Source of the DNA: GCA-2724215 sp015660315
GTDB taxonomy: Bacteria; Latescibacterota; UBA2968; UBA8231
DNA: 35,496 bases
Reading direction: 5' to 3'
Assembly: GCA_029941315.1 (NCBI GenBank)
Contig: JAPYQE010000036.1
Location: forward strand, 1-35,496
This document shows, piece by piece, positions 1-7,949 of this stretch. Made by a program: the position numbers and the translations under genes. How positions within the stretch are numbered: position 1 is the stretch's first letter; each line of letters starts with the position of its first letter. The notes beneath the pieces are model-generated. The model worked only from the letters and a program-made list of their open reading frames with translations, was not told the DNA's origin and did not search any database.

Positions 1-309
1 GGTCTGTGGTTCGAGCTCGGTGCAGATGCCCCAGCCGTGCGAGAGCGCTGCGCGGATATACTCTTCGGGCCAGTTGTTTTCACGCAGGATCGACTCGGTC
101 TTCTGGCAGTGCTGCTCGGGGAATTTTTCGTAGTCGAGGTCGTGAATCAGCCCGACAATTCCCCAGGCCTCCTCGTCTTCGCCGGCCTTGCGCGCGATAT
201 AGCGCATCGCCGCTTCGACGGCCTTGGCATGGTTGATCAATGAGGCGGTTTCGTTGTATTGCAGGACGAGGTCGAGCGCCTCTTGGCGCGTTGGTATTTT
301 TTCGCTCAT
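1..309 (-). CDS. HD-domain phosphohydrolase-like protein (3' part cut off by window edge)
   Basis: The first 103 residues are visible and the gene runs off the left edge. The ATG at 309 is preceded by GAGGA six bases upstream, overlapping the stop of the enolase-superfamily gene, so the two are very likely co-transcribed. His27, the HD pair His56-Asp57 (in a GLIHDLDYEKFP context) and His91 fit the metal-binding pattern of small HD/HDIG hydrolases of about 180-200 residues. The family hydrolyses phosphate esters or nucleotides, but the substrate cannot be read from the sequence. Assignment to the HD superfamily is fairly secure; the exact role is unknown. Confidence 0.8.
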   Translation of the reverse strand, partial: MSEKIPTRQEALDLVLQYNETASLINHAKAVEAAMRYIARKAGEDEEAWGIVGLIHDLDYEKFPEQHCQKTESILRENNWPEEYIRAALSHGWGICTELEPQT

Positions 310-317
310 GTGATTCC

Positions 318-1508
318 TCAGCGTTGCATCGGGGTGCCCCAAGGGCCTTCGATATAGGGGAAGCGAGTTTCGAGGTCGTCGGCTAATTCGACACCAAGGC
401 CCGGGGCGTCGGGCAGGACGAGATAGCCGTCTTCTATGGCGGGTTTCTCGCGCAGGATCTCCCATTGCAGCGGTCCTTGGCGCATATTGAGTTCGAGCAT
501 GCCCGAGGCGGCTTTGCCCGGTAGGGACTCGCGTCCATCAATACCGGGCAAGGCGGCGACCATATGCGCATTAGCCATCGTCATCAGGCCATTGTGCCAG
601 TTGTGCGGGATCAGCGGGATGCCGCCGTAGTTGGCGTGGGCCTTGCGGCCTACTTCCATGCAGAGATCGATGCCGCAGACGCCGGCGTCGGGTTGCACGA
701 CGCCAAAAGCGCCCGCCGCCATAAAGGGTTCGAACTGTGCCCAGGTGGTGAAGGGTTCGCCGCCGGTGACGGGTATCGACACGGCCTCGTTGAGGCGGGC
801 GTAGTCGGCGGGAACGCGTTCGACGGGCTCTTCGAACCAGGCCCAGCCCATATCGTCGAGGGCTTCGGCGATGAGCAGCGCTTCTTCGATGGAGAGGCGG
901 CAGTTGCCGTCGAGGGCCAGATCCATGCGCTCACCGACCGCCTCGTGGACTTGGCGGGCTAGGGTCAAAAAGCGGTCGACGGTGACATTGGACCAGGCCC
1001 AATGGGTGCCCAGCCGCATCTTATAGGCGGTTAGGCCCTCTTCGGCATAACTGATGGCCTCTTCGACGACGGATTCGGGGCGATTGTCCCAGTCGTAGCC
1101 CACGCCCGAGGAGGCGTAGAGCCGCAGTCGGCGCAAAGGTTGCTGGCCTTCCGCGACGAGCAGTTCGGCGGTGGTTTTGTCGGCTATTTTTCCGCGCAGA
1201 TCCCACAAGGCGCAGTTGAGGCCAGCGTTGGCGATATCGTTTGCGCGCACGGCTTTGTTGGCCGGGATCAGGTCCTCGTCGCGGGGGTCGCGGCCGATAA
1301 GACCGGGTTTGAGCTGCTCGATGCGTGCGGCGATATCGGGCGGCACGCCATAGGCGCAGGGCTCGGCAATGCCCTGCAGGCCCTCGTCGGTCTCGATGAT
1401 ACAGATCGAGCAATCGGCCTTAGGCACATGGAATGTCGCGCTCTGCCATTGGCGTTCAGGCTCATGGGTCCGCGAGAGCGAGAGTGTGCGGATAGCGGTG
1501 ATTTTCAT
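318..1508 (-). CDS. Mandelate racemase/muconate lactonizing enzyme family protein (enolase superfamily)
   Basis: This 396-residue protein has the two-domain enolase-superfamily layout: capping domain about 1-130, then a TIM barrel. Metal ligands are visible as Asp200 (LALDGNCR), Glu226/227 (WFEEPVE) and Glu251 (GGEPFTT), with Asp274 and His302 (PHNWHNG) as the likely dyad. The lysine motif is K163-M-R165 rather than the usual KxK. Family members abstract the proton alpha to a carboxylate, mostly as sugar-acid dehydratases or racemases, so an acid-sugar dehydratase or epimerase is the likeliest role; the substrate is not predictable. It begins the minus-strand pair with the HD protein, eight bases upstream of it, and a promoter-like sequence lies about 60 bases before its start. 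Confidence 0.9.
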   Translation of the reverse strand: MKITAIRTLSLSRTHEPERQWQSATFHVPKADCSICIIETDEGLQGIAEPCAYGVPPDIAARIEQLKPGLIGRDPRDEDLIPANKAVRANDIANAGLNCALWDLRGKIADKTTAELLVAEGQQPLRRLRLYASSGVGYDWDNRPESVVEEAISYAEEGLTAYKMRLGTHWAWSNVTVDRFLTLARQVHEAVGERMDLALDGNCRLSIEEALLIAEALDDMGWAWFEEPVERVPADYARLNEAVSIPVTGGEPFTTWAQFEPFMAAGAFGVVQPDAGVCGIDLCMEVGRKAHANYGGIPLIPHNWHNGLMTMANAHMVAALPGIDGRESLPGKAASGMLELNMRQGPLQWEILREKPAIEDGYLVLPDAPGLGVELADDLETRFPYIEGPWGTPMQR

Positions 1509-1569
1509 GTGGCTCCTGTGGCGAGATATCGATTCTGTGTTCTTATTTAAGTTGCTTTCCAGCCTGTAT

Positions 1570-1598
1570 TAAATAGGCTTAGTTACCCTTTGCGTCAA
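1570..1598 (-). promoter_or_regulatory. Predicted sigma70 promoter of the enolase-superfamily gene
   Basis: On the minus strand TTGACG (1593-1598) is followed after exactly 17 bases by TATTTA (1570-1575), about 60 bases upstream of the ATG at 1508. Elements and spacing fit a housekeeping-sigma promoter in the divergent gap to the VTT-domain gene. Read by eye only. Confidence 0.5.
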
Positions 1599-1621
1599 CA
1601 CCTTTCCGACTCGGTGCGAAT

Positions 1622-2209
1622 GTGGGATTCCTCGAAGGACTGATACAATTTTTGCGCGATTTGGGCGCTCCTGGGCTAATGGGGCTGGCCTTTGTCGATT
1701 CGGCTGGAATTCCCACCGGTGGCGGACCCGATTGGGTGTTGCTGGTGATGGTGAGTGAGAGCCAGTCGCTAATGGATCTGTTGCTCTTCGTACCGGCGGC
1801 CGTTTTGGGGTCGACCTTGGGCTGTCTAGTACCCTATCATCTCGGCTGCAGGGGCGGGCATCTGCTCTTGGACCGTTTCGAGGCTGGGCGGCAGACGTCG
1901 GTGCGGGATAAGATCGACCGCTATGGGCTGTGGGCCGTCGCCTTTTCGGTAGTAGCGCCGCCGCCTTACCCGATGAAGCTCTTTATTTTCTCGGCAGGTG
2001 TGTTCGGGATGCCTTTGAGCAAGTTCGTATTAGCGGTGGTCATGGGTCGCACGCTGCGCTATTCCATGGTTGGCTATCTGGCGGTGCGCTATGGCGAGCA
2101 GGCCACGGAGCTTTTGCGCGCAAATTTTGTGACGCTGGCGATTATCCTTATTATTTTGCTTGCCCTCGGCTTGCTGGCACAGGCGTTGAGCAAGCGTAAC
2201 AGGGTCTGA
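1622..2209 (+). CDS. VTT-domain (DedA/SNARE-associated) membrane protein
   Basis: A 195-residue protein with several hydrophobic segments (about 15-45, 55-75, 105-150 and 165-190). The centre carries a VTT-type signature: a proline-rich re-entrant segment (VVAPPPYPMKLFIFSAG) followed by FGMPLSKF and a GRTLRY stretch. DedA/VTT proteins sit in the inner membrane and are linked to lipid scrambling, undecaprenyl-phosphate recycling and envelope homeostasis. The start is a GTG at 1622; an overlapping ATG at 1620 is in another frame. A double hairpin follows the stop, so it is probably transcribed alone. The exact DedA subgroup is uncertain. Confidence 0.75.
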   Translation: MGFLEGLIQFLRDLGAPGLMGLAFVDSAGIPTGGGPDWVLLVMVSESQSLMDLLLFVPAAVLGSTLGCLVPYHLGCRGGHLLLDRFEAGRQTSVRDKIDRYGLWAVAFSVVAPPPYPMKLFIFSAGVFGMPLSKFVLAVVMGRTLRYSMVGYLAVRYGEQATELLRANFVTLAIILIILLALGLLAQALSKRNRV

Positions 2210-2220
2210 TTCAAACTTCC

Positions 2221-2252
2221 GCAAACCCCTGGTTTGCACGGCATTTTTGCCG
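2221..2252 (+). terminator. Double hairpin after the VTT-domain gene
   Basis: GCAAACC (2221-2227) pairs perfectly with GGTTTGC (2231-2237) across a three-base loop. It is followed at once by CGGCA/TGCCG (2239-2243 and 2248-2252), whose loop is made of T. No long T-run follows, so termination may be weak. Confidence 0.4.
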
Positions 2253-2318
2253 GATTCTCTTGTCACCCACATGGACCTCGTGTATTTTGAGGCCATCCCT
2301 AAACCCGAGGAGACCGCA

Positions 2319-3191
2319 ATGATTGAACACCCCTACCAAGCCTTGAGCGGGGGCCGCTGGCTGGCCGGTAACCTGCATGCGCATACGACCTCTAGCGACG
2401 GGCAGCGCGGCCATCAGGCGGTGATCGATGATTATGTCGGACGCGGCCATGGCTTTTTGATGATCTCCGACCACGATATTTATACGGCGGTGGAAGACTA
2501 CGAGAAGTACGATGCTCAGGGAATGATCATGGTTCCAGGCAACGAGGTTTCGGCCAATGGGCCGCACATGTTGCACGTGGGTGCCAAGGACTGGGTCGAG
2601 CCGAATGCGGATCGCCAGCAGGTCATCGACGAGGTGAACGCCTCAGGTGGTGGTATAATTCTCTTTAACCACCCCAACTGGCATGCCAATTTCAATCACT
2701 GCCCGCAGGAGCTTTTTGAGCGTTGTGAAGATTATGTGGGGCTGGAGATTTACAATGGGGTGATCAGCCGGTTGGAGGGCAGCCCCTATGCGACTAACCG
2801 TTGGGATATGTTGCTGACGCAAGGACGCCGCTTGTGGGGTTTTGCCCATGACGACAGCCATGCGGCGACGGGCGATGTGGGATTGGGATGGAATGTGGTT
2901 TATGTACAGGATGAAACGGCGGAGGGGGTGGTCGAGGCGTTGCGCGCGGGGCGGTTCTATGCTTCGACGGGAGTTGAGATTAATACGATCGAGGTAGAGG
3001 CTAACAAGATTCGCATTGAAACAGAGAATGCCTCGCGGATCGTGGCGCTTAAGCGCGGTGCGATACGGTGTGGGGTGGCGGATGGTCGGGAGATTGAGAT
3101 TGAAGTGCCTGAGGATGCGGGCTATGTGCGGTTCGAGTGTTGGGGTGCGGGTGAGGCTTTCGCTTGGACGCAGCCGTTTTTCTGTAGTTAG
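2319..3191 (+). CDS. PHP-domain metal-dependent hydrolase
   Basis: The protein has 290 residues from the ATG at 2319, which has GAGGAG eight bases upstream; the frame is open further upstream (from 2247) but without a ribosome site. The PHP metal-site motifs are in order: H20-A-H22 with Asp27 (NLHAHTTSSDG), S-D51-H52-D53, Glu76 (PGNEVS), His118 (FNHPNW) and a late AHDDSH. PHP proteins are trinuclear-metal phosphoesterases, including histidinol phosphatases, RNA/DNA 5' exonucleases (YciV-like) and polymerase proofreading domains. The length and lone domain suggest a small-molecule or nucleotide phosphatase. The C-terminal 70 residues look like a small beta domain. The substrate is unknown. Confidence 0.85.
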   Translation: MIEHPYQALSGGRWLAGNLHAHTTSSDGQRGHQAVIDDYVGRGHGFLMISDHDIYTAVEDYEKYDAQGMIMVPGNEVSANGPHMLHVGAKDWVEPNADRQQVIDEVNASGGGIILFNHPNWHANFNHCPQELFERCEDYVGLEIYNGVISRLEGSPYATNRWDMLLTQGRRLWGFAHDDSHAATGDVGLGWNVVYVQDETAEGVVEALRAGRFYASTGVEINTIEVEANKIRIETENASRIVALKRGAIRCGVADGREIEIEVPEDAGYVRFECWGAGEAFAWTQPFFCS

Positions 3192-3200
3192 GTTCCGCCC

Positions 3201-3324
3201 GGCGGCGAGGGTTTACTTGAGCTCATTCTCGTGGCCCATCTCTGGGCCATTCCGAGGGGTTTCCCCCGATTTTGCTGTCCTGCAAAGTCAGGGGAACAAC
3301 CCGCTCTGGTAAACCCCCGCCGCC
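3201..3324. repeat. Long imperfect hairpin in the 3192-3394 intergenic region
   Basis: The outer arms 3201-3216 and 3309-3324 are complementary at 15 of 16 positions. Inside are two further hairpins: TGGCCC/GGGCCA (3232-3249) and GATTTTGC/GCAAAGTC (3268-3275 and 3282-3289). The whole 203-base gap between the PHP and MBL-cupin genes holds no plausible ORF. The inner GCAAAGTC hairpin resembles one in the repeat upstream of the PIG-L gene (29375-29400), so it may be a diverged member of the same dispersed repeat family or a structured RNA. Confidence 0.55.
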
Positions 3325-3394
3325 ACTTGCTCCCCCAAGCAGCCCATCCACACGCAGCATCAGCGTATGACAATAGGCTCATAGGAGCAGTTTT

Positions 3395-4465
3395 ATGAAA
3401 AAAGTCATGTTCGACGATATGTATTGCTGGTCGGTATTTAACGACGTGCGCCAGATTGATTTCAATGGACATCTGTGGGTGCGGGAGGGCGGCAATGTAT
3501 TGATTGATCCCGTGCCGATGAGCGACGGTGATCTGCAGCAATTCGACGCGTTAGGCGGGGCCAAATGGATCGTGGTCACCAATCGGGATCACGAGCGGGA
3601 GGCGGCTTTTTTTAAGGAGCGCACGGGGGCGGAGGTGGTGGCGCATGTCGCTGATGCGGAGTTGCTGGCGGTGGCGGTGGACAAGACGGTGGAGGACGGC
3701 GGGAAGATTGTTGCGGGGTTGCGGGCGGTGCACTTGCCGCATGGTAAAAGCTTTGGAGAAATAGCCTTGTACTGGTCGCAACAGAGGTTGTTGCTGGCGG
3801 GGGACCTGGTCGTGGGCGCGCCAGTGGGCAAATTTAGCCTGCTGATGGATGAGAAGTTGCAAGACCCACCGAAAGCGGCATTGGGTTTGCGCAAATTGCT
3901 GGCGTTGGATTTCGATGCAGTTTTGGTTGGGGACGGGCATTCGATTATGACAGGTGCACGGGCGGCGCTGCTGGAATGTCTCGAAGAGCGCAGCGATATC
4001 TATATAAACAAGATCAATATCGCGGATATTCCCTGGAAGCAGGGCGTTAAGCGCGAAGGGTATGATTGTGAGGTGAAGGACATCGATCCGCTGATCGGTG
4101 CGCAGAACCTGGGTTATCAGATTATTCGCTTGGGCAAAGGGCAGAGCATTTGTCCGCTGCACTTTCACCATTTTGGCGAAGAGATGTTTTATGTGGTGCA
4201 GGGGAGTTGTACTATGGTGACGCCGCGCGGAGAATGGCCGGTGCAAGAGGGTGATTTTATCGCCTTTGCCACCGGGCCGCGCGGGGCGCACAAGTTTCGC
4301 AACGACGGTGATGAGGGTTGCCAGCTCTTGGCTTTGGGCGAACAGGTGGACCACGAGGTCGCGGAGTATCCCGACTCGGGCAAGATCAATATCGTCGCCA
4401 AGCGCGATACGGGGCAGGTGATTTATCGCATGGAAGATAATGTTAGCTATTGGGAAGGAGAATAA
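3395..4465 (+). CDS. Fusion protein: metallo-beta-lactamase-like N-domain plus C-terminal cupin
   Basis: This 356-residue protein has two parts. Residues 1-200 look like the MBL fold, but the HxHxDH motif is replaced by TNRDHER (62-68). Downstream positions such as His116 (LPHGKSFGE), Asp137 (LLLAGDLVVG) and D180-G-H182 remain, so metal binding is probably altered. Residues about 235-325 form a cupin with His256, His258 and Glu262 (LHFHHFGEEMFYV) and a second motif ending at His299 (GPRGAHKFRND), a complete metal-cupin pattern. The gene stops one base before the next start, so it is translationally linked to a D-2-hydroxyacid dehydrogenase, suggesting a shared catabolic substrate. Family assignment is good; the reaction is unknown. 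Confidence 0.8.
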   Translation: MKKVMFDDMYCWSVFNDVRQIDFNGHLWVREGGNVLIDPVPMSDGDLQQFDALGGAKWIVVTNRDHEREAAFFKERTGAEVVAHVADAELLAVAVDKTVEDGGKIVAGLRAVHLPHGKSFGEIALYWSQQRLLLAGDLVVGAPVGKFSLLMDEKLQDPPKAALGLRKLLALDFDAVLVGDGHSIMTGARAALLECLEERSDIYINKINIADIPWKQGVKREGYDCEVKDIDPLIGAQNLGYQIIRLGKGQSICPLHFHHFGEEMFYVVQGSCTMVTPRGEWPVQEGDFIAFATGPRGAHKFRNDGDEGCQLLALGEQVDHEVAEYPDSGKINIVAKRDTGQVIYRMEDNVSYWEGE

Positions 4466-4466
4466 T

Positions 4467-5477
4467 ATGAGCAGTTTGGTTGTCGTACACCCAGATTTCG
4501 ACGGGGTTTGGCCCTTTGCCGCTGATCACTTTCGCGTGTTGTGGCCCGAGACGGATTTTATGCGCCTGGAACATGGAGACGAGCGGAGTTTAGGCGAAGT
4601 CGTTGGCGATACTAATGGGCTAACTCGTTTGGTGACGCTGGGTATGGAAGTGGAACAGTCTTGCCTAGAGCATTTCTCCGAGTTGGAAGAGGCGACATTC
4701 CAAGGTGCTTATGGCCGCAAGCTCGGCGAGGGGTGTGCCGAGTATCTCGAAGAGAAGGGCGTAACGGTCTACGACCATCCGAGCGAGGGCTTCTGGTCGC
4801 AGACGGTGGCGGAGTTTGGTTTGGCGTTGACTATGTGCGGGCTCAGACGCATTCCGCAGTTGCACCGCGAGATTATCACCAGCTTGGATCCCTGGGATTA
4901 CGAAGCCGGGAAGGGTAAGGCGCGGCCGGGCGGTCGCGGGCACCAGTTCGGCGACAATCCCGATTTTAGCAGCGGCACGGTCGCCGGCAAGCGCATACGC
5001 ATTGTTGGGGCGGGCAATATTGCCAGCCGTTACGCCAGCTTTGTTTCGATGTTGGGCGCCGATGTGGCGGCTTGGGACCCCTTTGCCAGCGAGCCTTGTT
5101 TTCACCGGGCGGGTTCACGGCAGGAGTATCACTTGGAGAAGCTGGTCGAAGACGCCGAGATTTTTGTGCCGATGGTGCCGTTGACCAAGACCACGGGTGG
5201 GCTGGTCACGGCGGAGCATATCGACGCGCTGCCCAAGGGGTGTTTAGTGGTGATGGTGACCCGGGCGAAGATCTGCGATACCAACGCGATCCGTCGGCGG
5301 GTGATGGCCGATGAGTTGAGCTTGGCGGCAGATGTCTGGGACCAGGAGCCGTTGCCGCTGGATGATCCGTTGTTGGGGCGACACAATGTGGTGCATACGC
5401 CGCATAATGCGGGGCGGACGATTGATGCGAATAAGTTGTGGTCGGAGAAGTTGGAGGTGCAGTTTAAGCCGCGCTAG
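4467..5477 (+). CDS. D-isomer-specific 2-hydroxyacid dehydrogenase family protein
   Basis: The 336-residue protein starts at the ATG 4467, preceded by AAGGAG and one base after the upstream stop. The NAD-binding motif is GAGNIASRYASF inside the Rossmann domain, followed by an Asp (AWDPF) that favours NAD. The catalytic trio of the family is recognisable: Arg in MVTRAKICD (normally NTARG), Glu in WDQEPLP, and His in HTPHNAG. These enzymes reduce 2-keto acids or oxidise D-2-hydroxy acids; relatives include glyoxylate/hydroxypyruvate reductases and phosphoglycerate dehydrogenases. No ACT domain is present, so it is not a typical SerA. The substrate should be linked to the adjoining MBL-cupin protein. 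Confidence 0.9.
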   Translation: MSSLVVVHPDFDGVWPFAADHFRVLWPETDFMRLEHGDERSLGEVVGDTNGLTRLVTLGMEVEQSCLEHFSELEEATFQGAYGRKLGEGCAEYLEEKGVTVYDHPSEGFWSQTVAEFGLALTMCGLRRIPQLHREIITSLDPWDYEAGKGKARPGGRGHQFGDNPDFSSGTVAGKRIRIVGAGNIASRYASFVSMLGADVAAWDPFASEPCFHRAGSRQEYHLEKLVEDAEIFVPMVPLTKTTGGLVTAEHIDALPKGCLVVMVTRAKICDTNAIRRRVMADELSLAADVWDQEPLPLDDPLLGRHNVVHTPHNAGRTIDANKLWSEKLEVQFKPR

Positions 5478-5619
5478 TTGCGGTGCATATGAGCAGGGTG
5501 GGATATTCTCTTCGTTCATTCTCGCCCGCCATCCCTCTTGCAGATAGTCTCGTGCAGTTCGTACCCGGACCGCGAGGCTTGCCTGATCAAGCGTTCGCCG
5601 ACAATAATAGCGTATCCAA

Positions 5620-5648
5620 TTGCTCGCTTTTGCCTTGGCGTTTATACT
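5620..5648 (+). promoter_or_regulatory. Predicted promoter of the transketolase-like gene
   Basis: TTGCTC (5620-5625), a 17-base spacer and TATACT (5643-5648) lie about 58 bases upstream of the ATG at 5706. The same TATACT -10 recurs at several other genes in the window, which supports it. Confidence 0.5.
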
Positions 5649-5705
5649 TTTAAACAGCTTATATATCGAATAATAAAACATGAAATCCCACCAGGAGAGT
5701 GCTGT

Positions 5706-7946
5706 ATGGCTAGGGGAATAAAGGCGTCGGAAGCGGGGCAGAGGCGGCGCAACGAGAAGTTGCTGGGCAAAACGAGTTATCTCGGCAAGAGCGTTCGCTC
5801 GGATGTGCTGCCGCTCACCGTCGACATCGGCAAACAGCGCGCGCTGAGCCGAGATCAGGTCGCCGCGCTGGAAAGCCTCTCGATCGACGCGGCCGGCACC
5901 GCGATTCGCTCGCTGGCTTCGTTGGCTAAGATCAACGAGCTGGATCATCTCGGCGGAGGGTTAGAGCTGATACCGTCGCTATTGTTGACGCTGGCGGTCA
6001 GCGATTACGAGAAGATCGAATACACCATCGAACACGCGCATACTTCGGTCGGTTATTACGCGGCTTTGGCGGCATTGGGTTTTATCGATGATGAGATCGT
6101 CGTCGAGGGTTTTCGCCGCGGATTGGATATTCCCGGACACGTGTCCTGGCTGCCGGGCGGCACCCAGCTTAATGGTGGGCGCCTTGGCGTGATGGTGCCG
6201 GTGGCGGTGGGCCAGGCGCTGGGCAAGCGCGCCAATTTTGGCAAGGGCTCGTGGGTGGTCTGCCACTGCGGCGACGCCGGTTATATTTCGGGCCAGGCGC
6301 TCAACGGCTTTAATGGCGCCTCGGCGAACGGCGCGCCGATTACTTTCGTCATGCACCGCAATGGGATCCAGCTTTCGGGCACTACCGAGGCGATTATGGA
6401 CAACGATCCGCGCGGCATTGTCGCCGCGATGGGTGTAGAAGTGCTGGAGACCAAAAGCCTGCACGACATGGCGGGCCTCTACAAAGTGTATCGCGAAGCC
6501 TACAAATTGGCGCAGAGCGGCAAGCCGACGATGATCTATCCGACGGGTACGCGCGAACGCCTCGGCGATCTCGGCGATCGTTTGGGCATCGGGAAAGAGG
6601 TGGAAGCCTTTGCCACAGCGAATGGAGTTCAGATGGGCACGCGTGTCTGGGTGCCAGGTTCGCTGATGAGCTATCGCGATGTGGTGTCGATGCTCGAGTG
6701 CATCTTTCTGGTCAATAATCTGCCCGGTGGCGCAGGTCACCACGACGGACATATGAAGGGTCGCGACGCCGCCAAGGTCTTGCGCAACCCGATGTTCAAA
6801 AAGACGACGGCGCAACGCCAGGCCGCTTCTGCGTTACGCCGCAAGAAGAAGCGGCAGGTCGTAACGAAAGCCCGCCCGGCGCCCGGCAGCCGCAACTTGC
6901 TACTGCCCAAGAGCGCGAAGAAAAAAGTCAGTCTGCCCCCGGTCGGCAAGAGCGAAAGCGCACGCGCCGGGTCTGAGGCGGGTTATGCCGCAGTGGCCGC
7001 GCGTTTTCCCGACGATGTCTTTGTCGTCAGTTGCGATCTGGATCCCTCGACCAAGCTGGCCAAAGCGAGGGCCTTCTTAAAAGCGGACCACCAGTTCGAG
7101 ATGAGTATCGAAGAGCAGGCGGCCTGTCTGATCACCAATGGCTTGGCGATGAGCGGCGGCGGTCCACAACTCAATGTGGTCTCGACCTTCGCCGCCTTCT
7201 ACGAGGGCATCGCCCGCGAGGGTTTCGACATGTGGCGCTACCAGCGCAACCTGACCGGTGTCAACGAGGGCATCAACGCGGCGTTCCACGTTTCGCACGT
7301 GGGCGCTTGCACCGGCCGCGATCATTTTTCGGGTTGGGGCCTGGATTGGATCAATATCGGCCTGTGTTATCTGCCGTATATGCACCGTTTTTATGCACCC
7401 TCCGACGCGCGCTCGGCCTTCTTGGCCGTCTGCGATATGGCGGCGCACTATGGCGCGCATATGATCGGCATCCCGCGCGATTCGCTGCCGACGCTCGAAA
7501 AGCAGGACGGCTCGGGTCCGTTATGGGAGGCAGGTGACGACTGGGAAGCGGTGACGGCTTATCGCACTGAACCGAAAGCGCAGAAGGCCATTCTGGCGAT
7601 GGGCGCACCGGCTTTCTTAGCGGGTCAGGCGGCCGACAAACTCGGCGGCAAGGTAGACGTACATATCGTTAACGGTTTGCCGCTGGCAGCTGGTGAACTA
7701 GAGAAACTCGTGCGCCGTTATCCCAAGGGAGTAGTGACCATTGAGGACGGGTTGATCGGTGGAGTCGATGCGGGGCTGCGCGGTTTTGCCGCTTTGGTGG
7801 CAGGCGTGGCGGCCGAGAACAAGGTGTCCGCGGCCCATGTCGGCATCACCGACCCGACGACGGCGCCTTCCGAGGGCCATATGGAGACCTGGGCGCATTT
7901 CGGCCTTACGGCCCAGGCACTCGTCGCGGCGGTGAAGGGACTATAG
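5706..7946 (+). CDS. Transketolase-like thiamine-diphosphate enzyme
   Basis: The ATG at 5706 with AGGAG upstream gives 746 residues; the frame is open upstream but lacks a ribosome site. Residues about 90-330 form the diphosphate-binding domain: a His in PGHVSWLPGG and a cofactor motif starting C-G-D190-A and ending at HRNG (217-220), where GDA replaces the usual GDG. About 364-422 is a Lys/Arg-rich, Pro/Ser-containing linker. About 425-600 is the pyrimidine domain with the catalytic Glu in MSIEEQAA (near 465), followed by a C-terminal transketolase domain. Related enzymes move two-carbon units between sugars or, in the DXPS branch, condense pyruvate. It probably supports sugar catabolism, but donor and acceptor are not predictable. 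Confidence 0.85.
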   Translation: MARGIKASEAGQRRRNEKLLGKTSYLGKSVRSDVLPLTVDIGKQRALSRDQVAALESLSIDAAGTAIRSLASLAKINELDHLGGGLELIPSLLLTLAVSDYEKIEYTIEHAHTSVGYYAALAALGFIDDEIVVEGFRRGLDIPGHVSWLPGGTQLNGGRLGVMVPVAVGQALGKRANFGKGSWVVCHCGDAGYISGQALNGFNGASANGAPITFVMHRNGIQLSGTTEAIMDNDPRGIVAAMGVEVLETKSLHDMAGLYKVYREAYKLAQSGKPTMIYPTGTRERLGDLGDRLGIGKEVEAFATANGVQMGTRVWVPGSLMSYRDVVSMLECIFLVNNLPGGAGHHDGHMKGRDAAKVLRNPMFKKTTAQRQAASALRRKKKRQVVTKARPAPGSRNLLLPKSAKKKVSLPPVGKSESARAGSEAGYAAVAARFPDDVFVVSCDLDPSTKLAKARAFLKADHQFEMSIEEQAACLITNGLAMSGGGPQLNVVSTFAAFYEGIAREGFDMWRYQRNLTGVNEGINAAFHVSHVGACTGRDHFSGWGLDWINIGLCYLPYMHRFYAPSDARSAFLAVCDMAAHYGAHMIGIPRDSLPTLEKQDGSGPLWEAGDDWEAVTAYRTEPKAQKAILAMGAPAFLAGQAADKLGGKVDVHIVNGLPLAAGELEKLVRRYPKGVVTIEDGLIGGVDAGLRGFAALVAGVAAENKVSAAHVGITDPTTAPSEGHMETWAHFGLTAQALVAAVKGL

Positions 7947-7949
7947 ACT

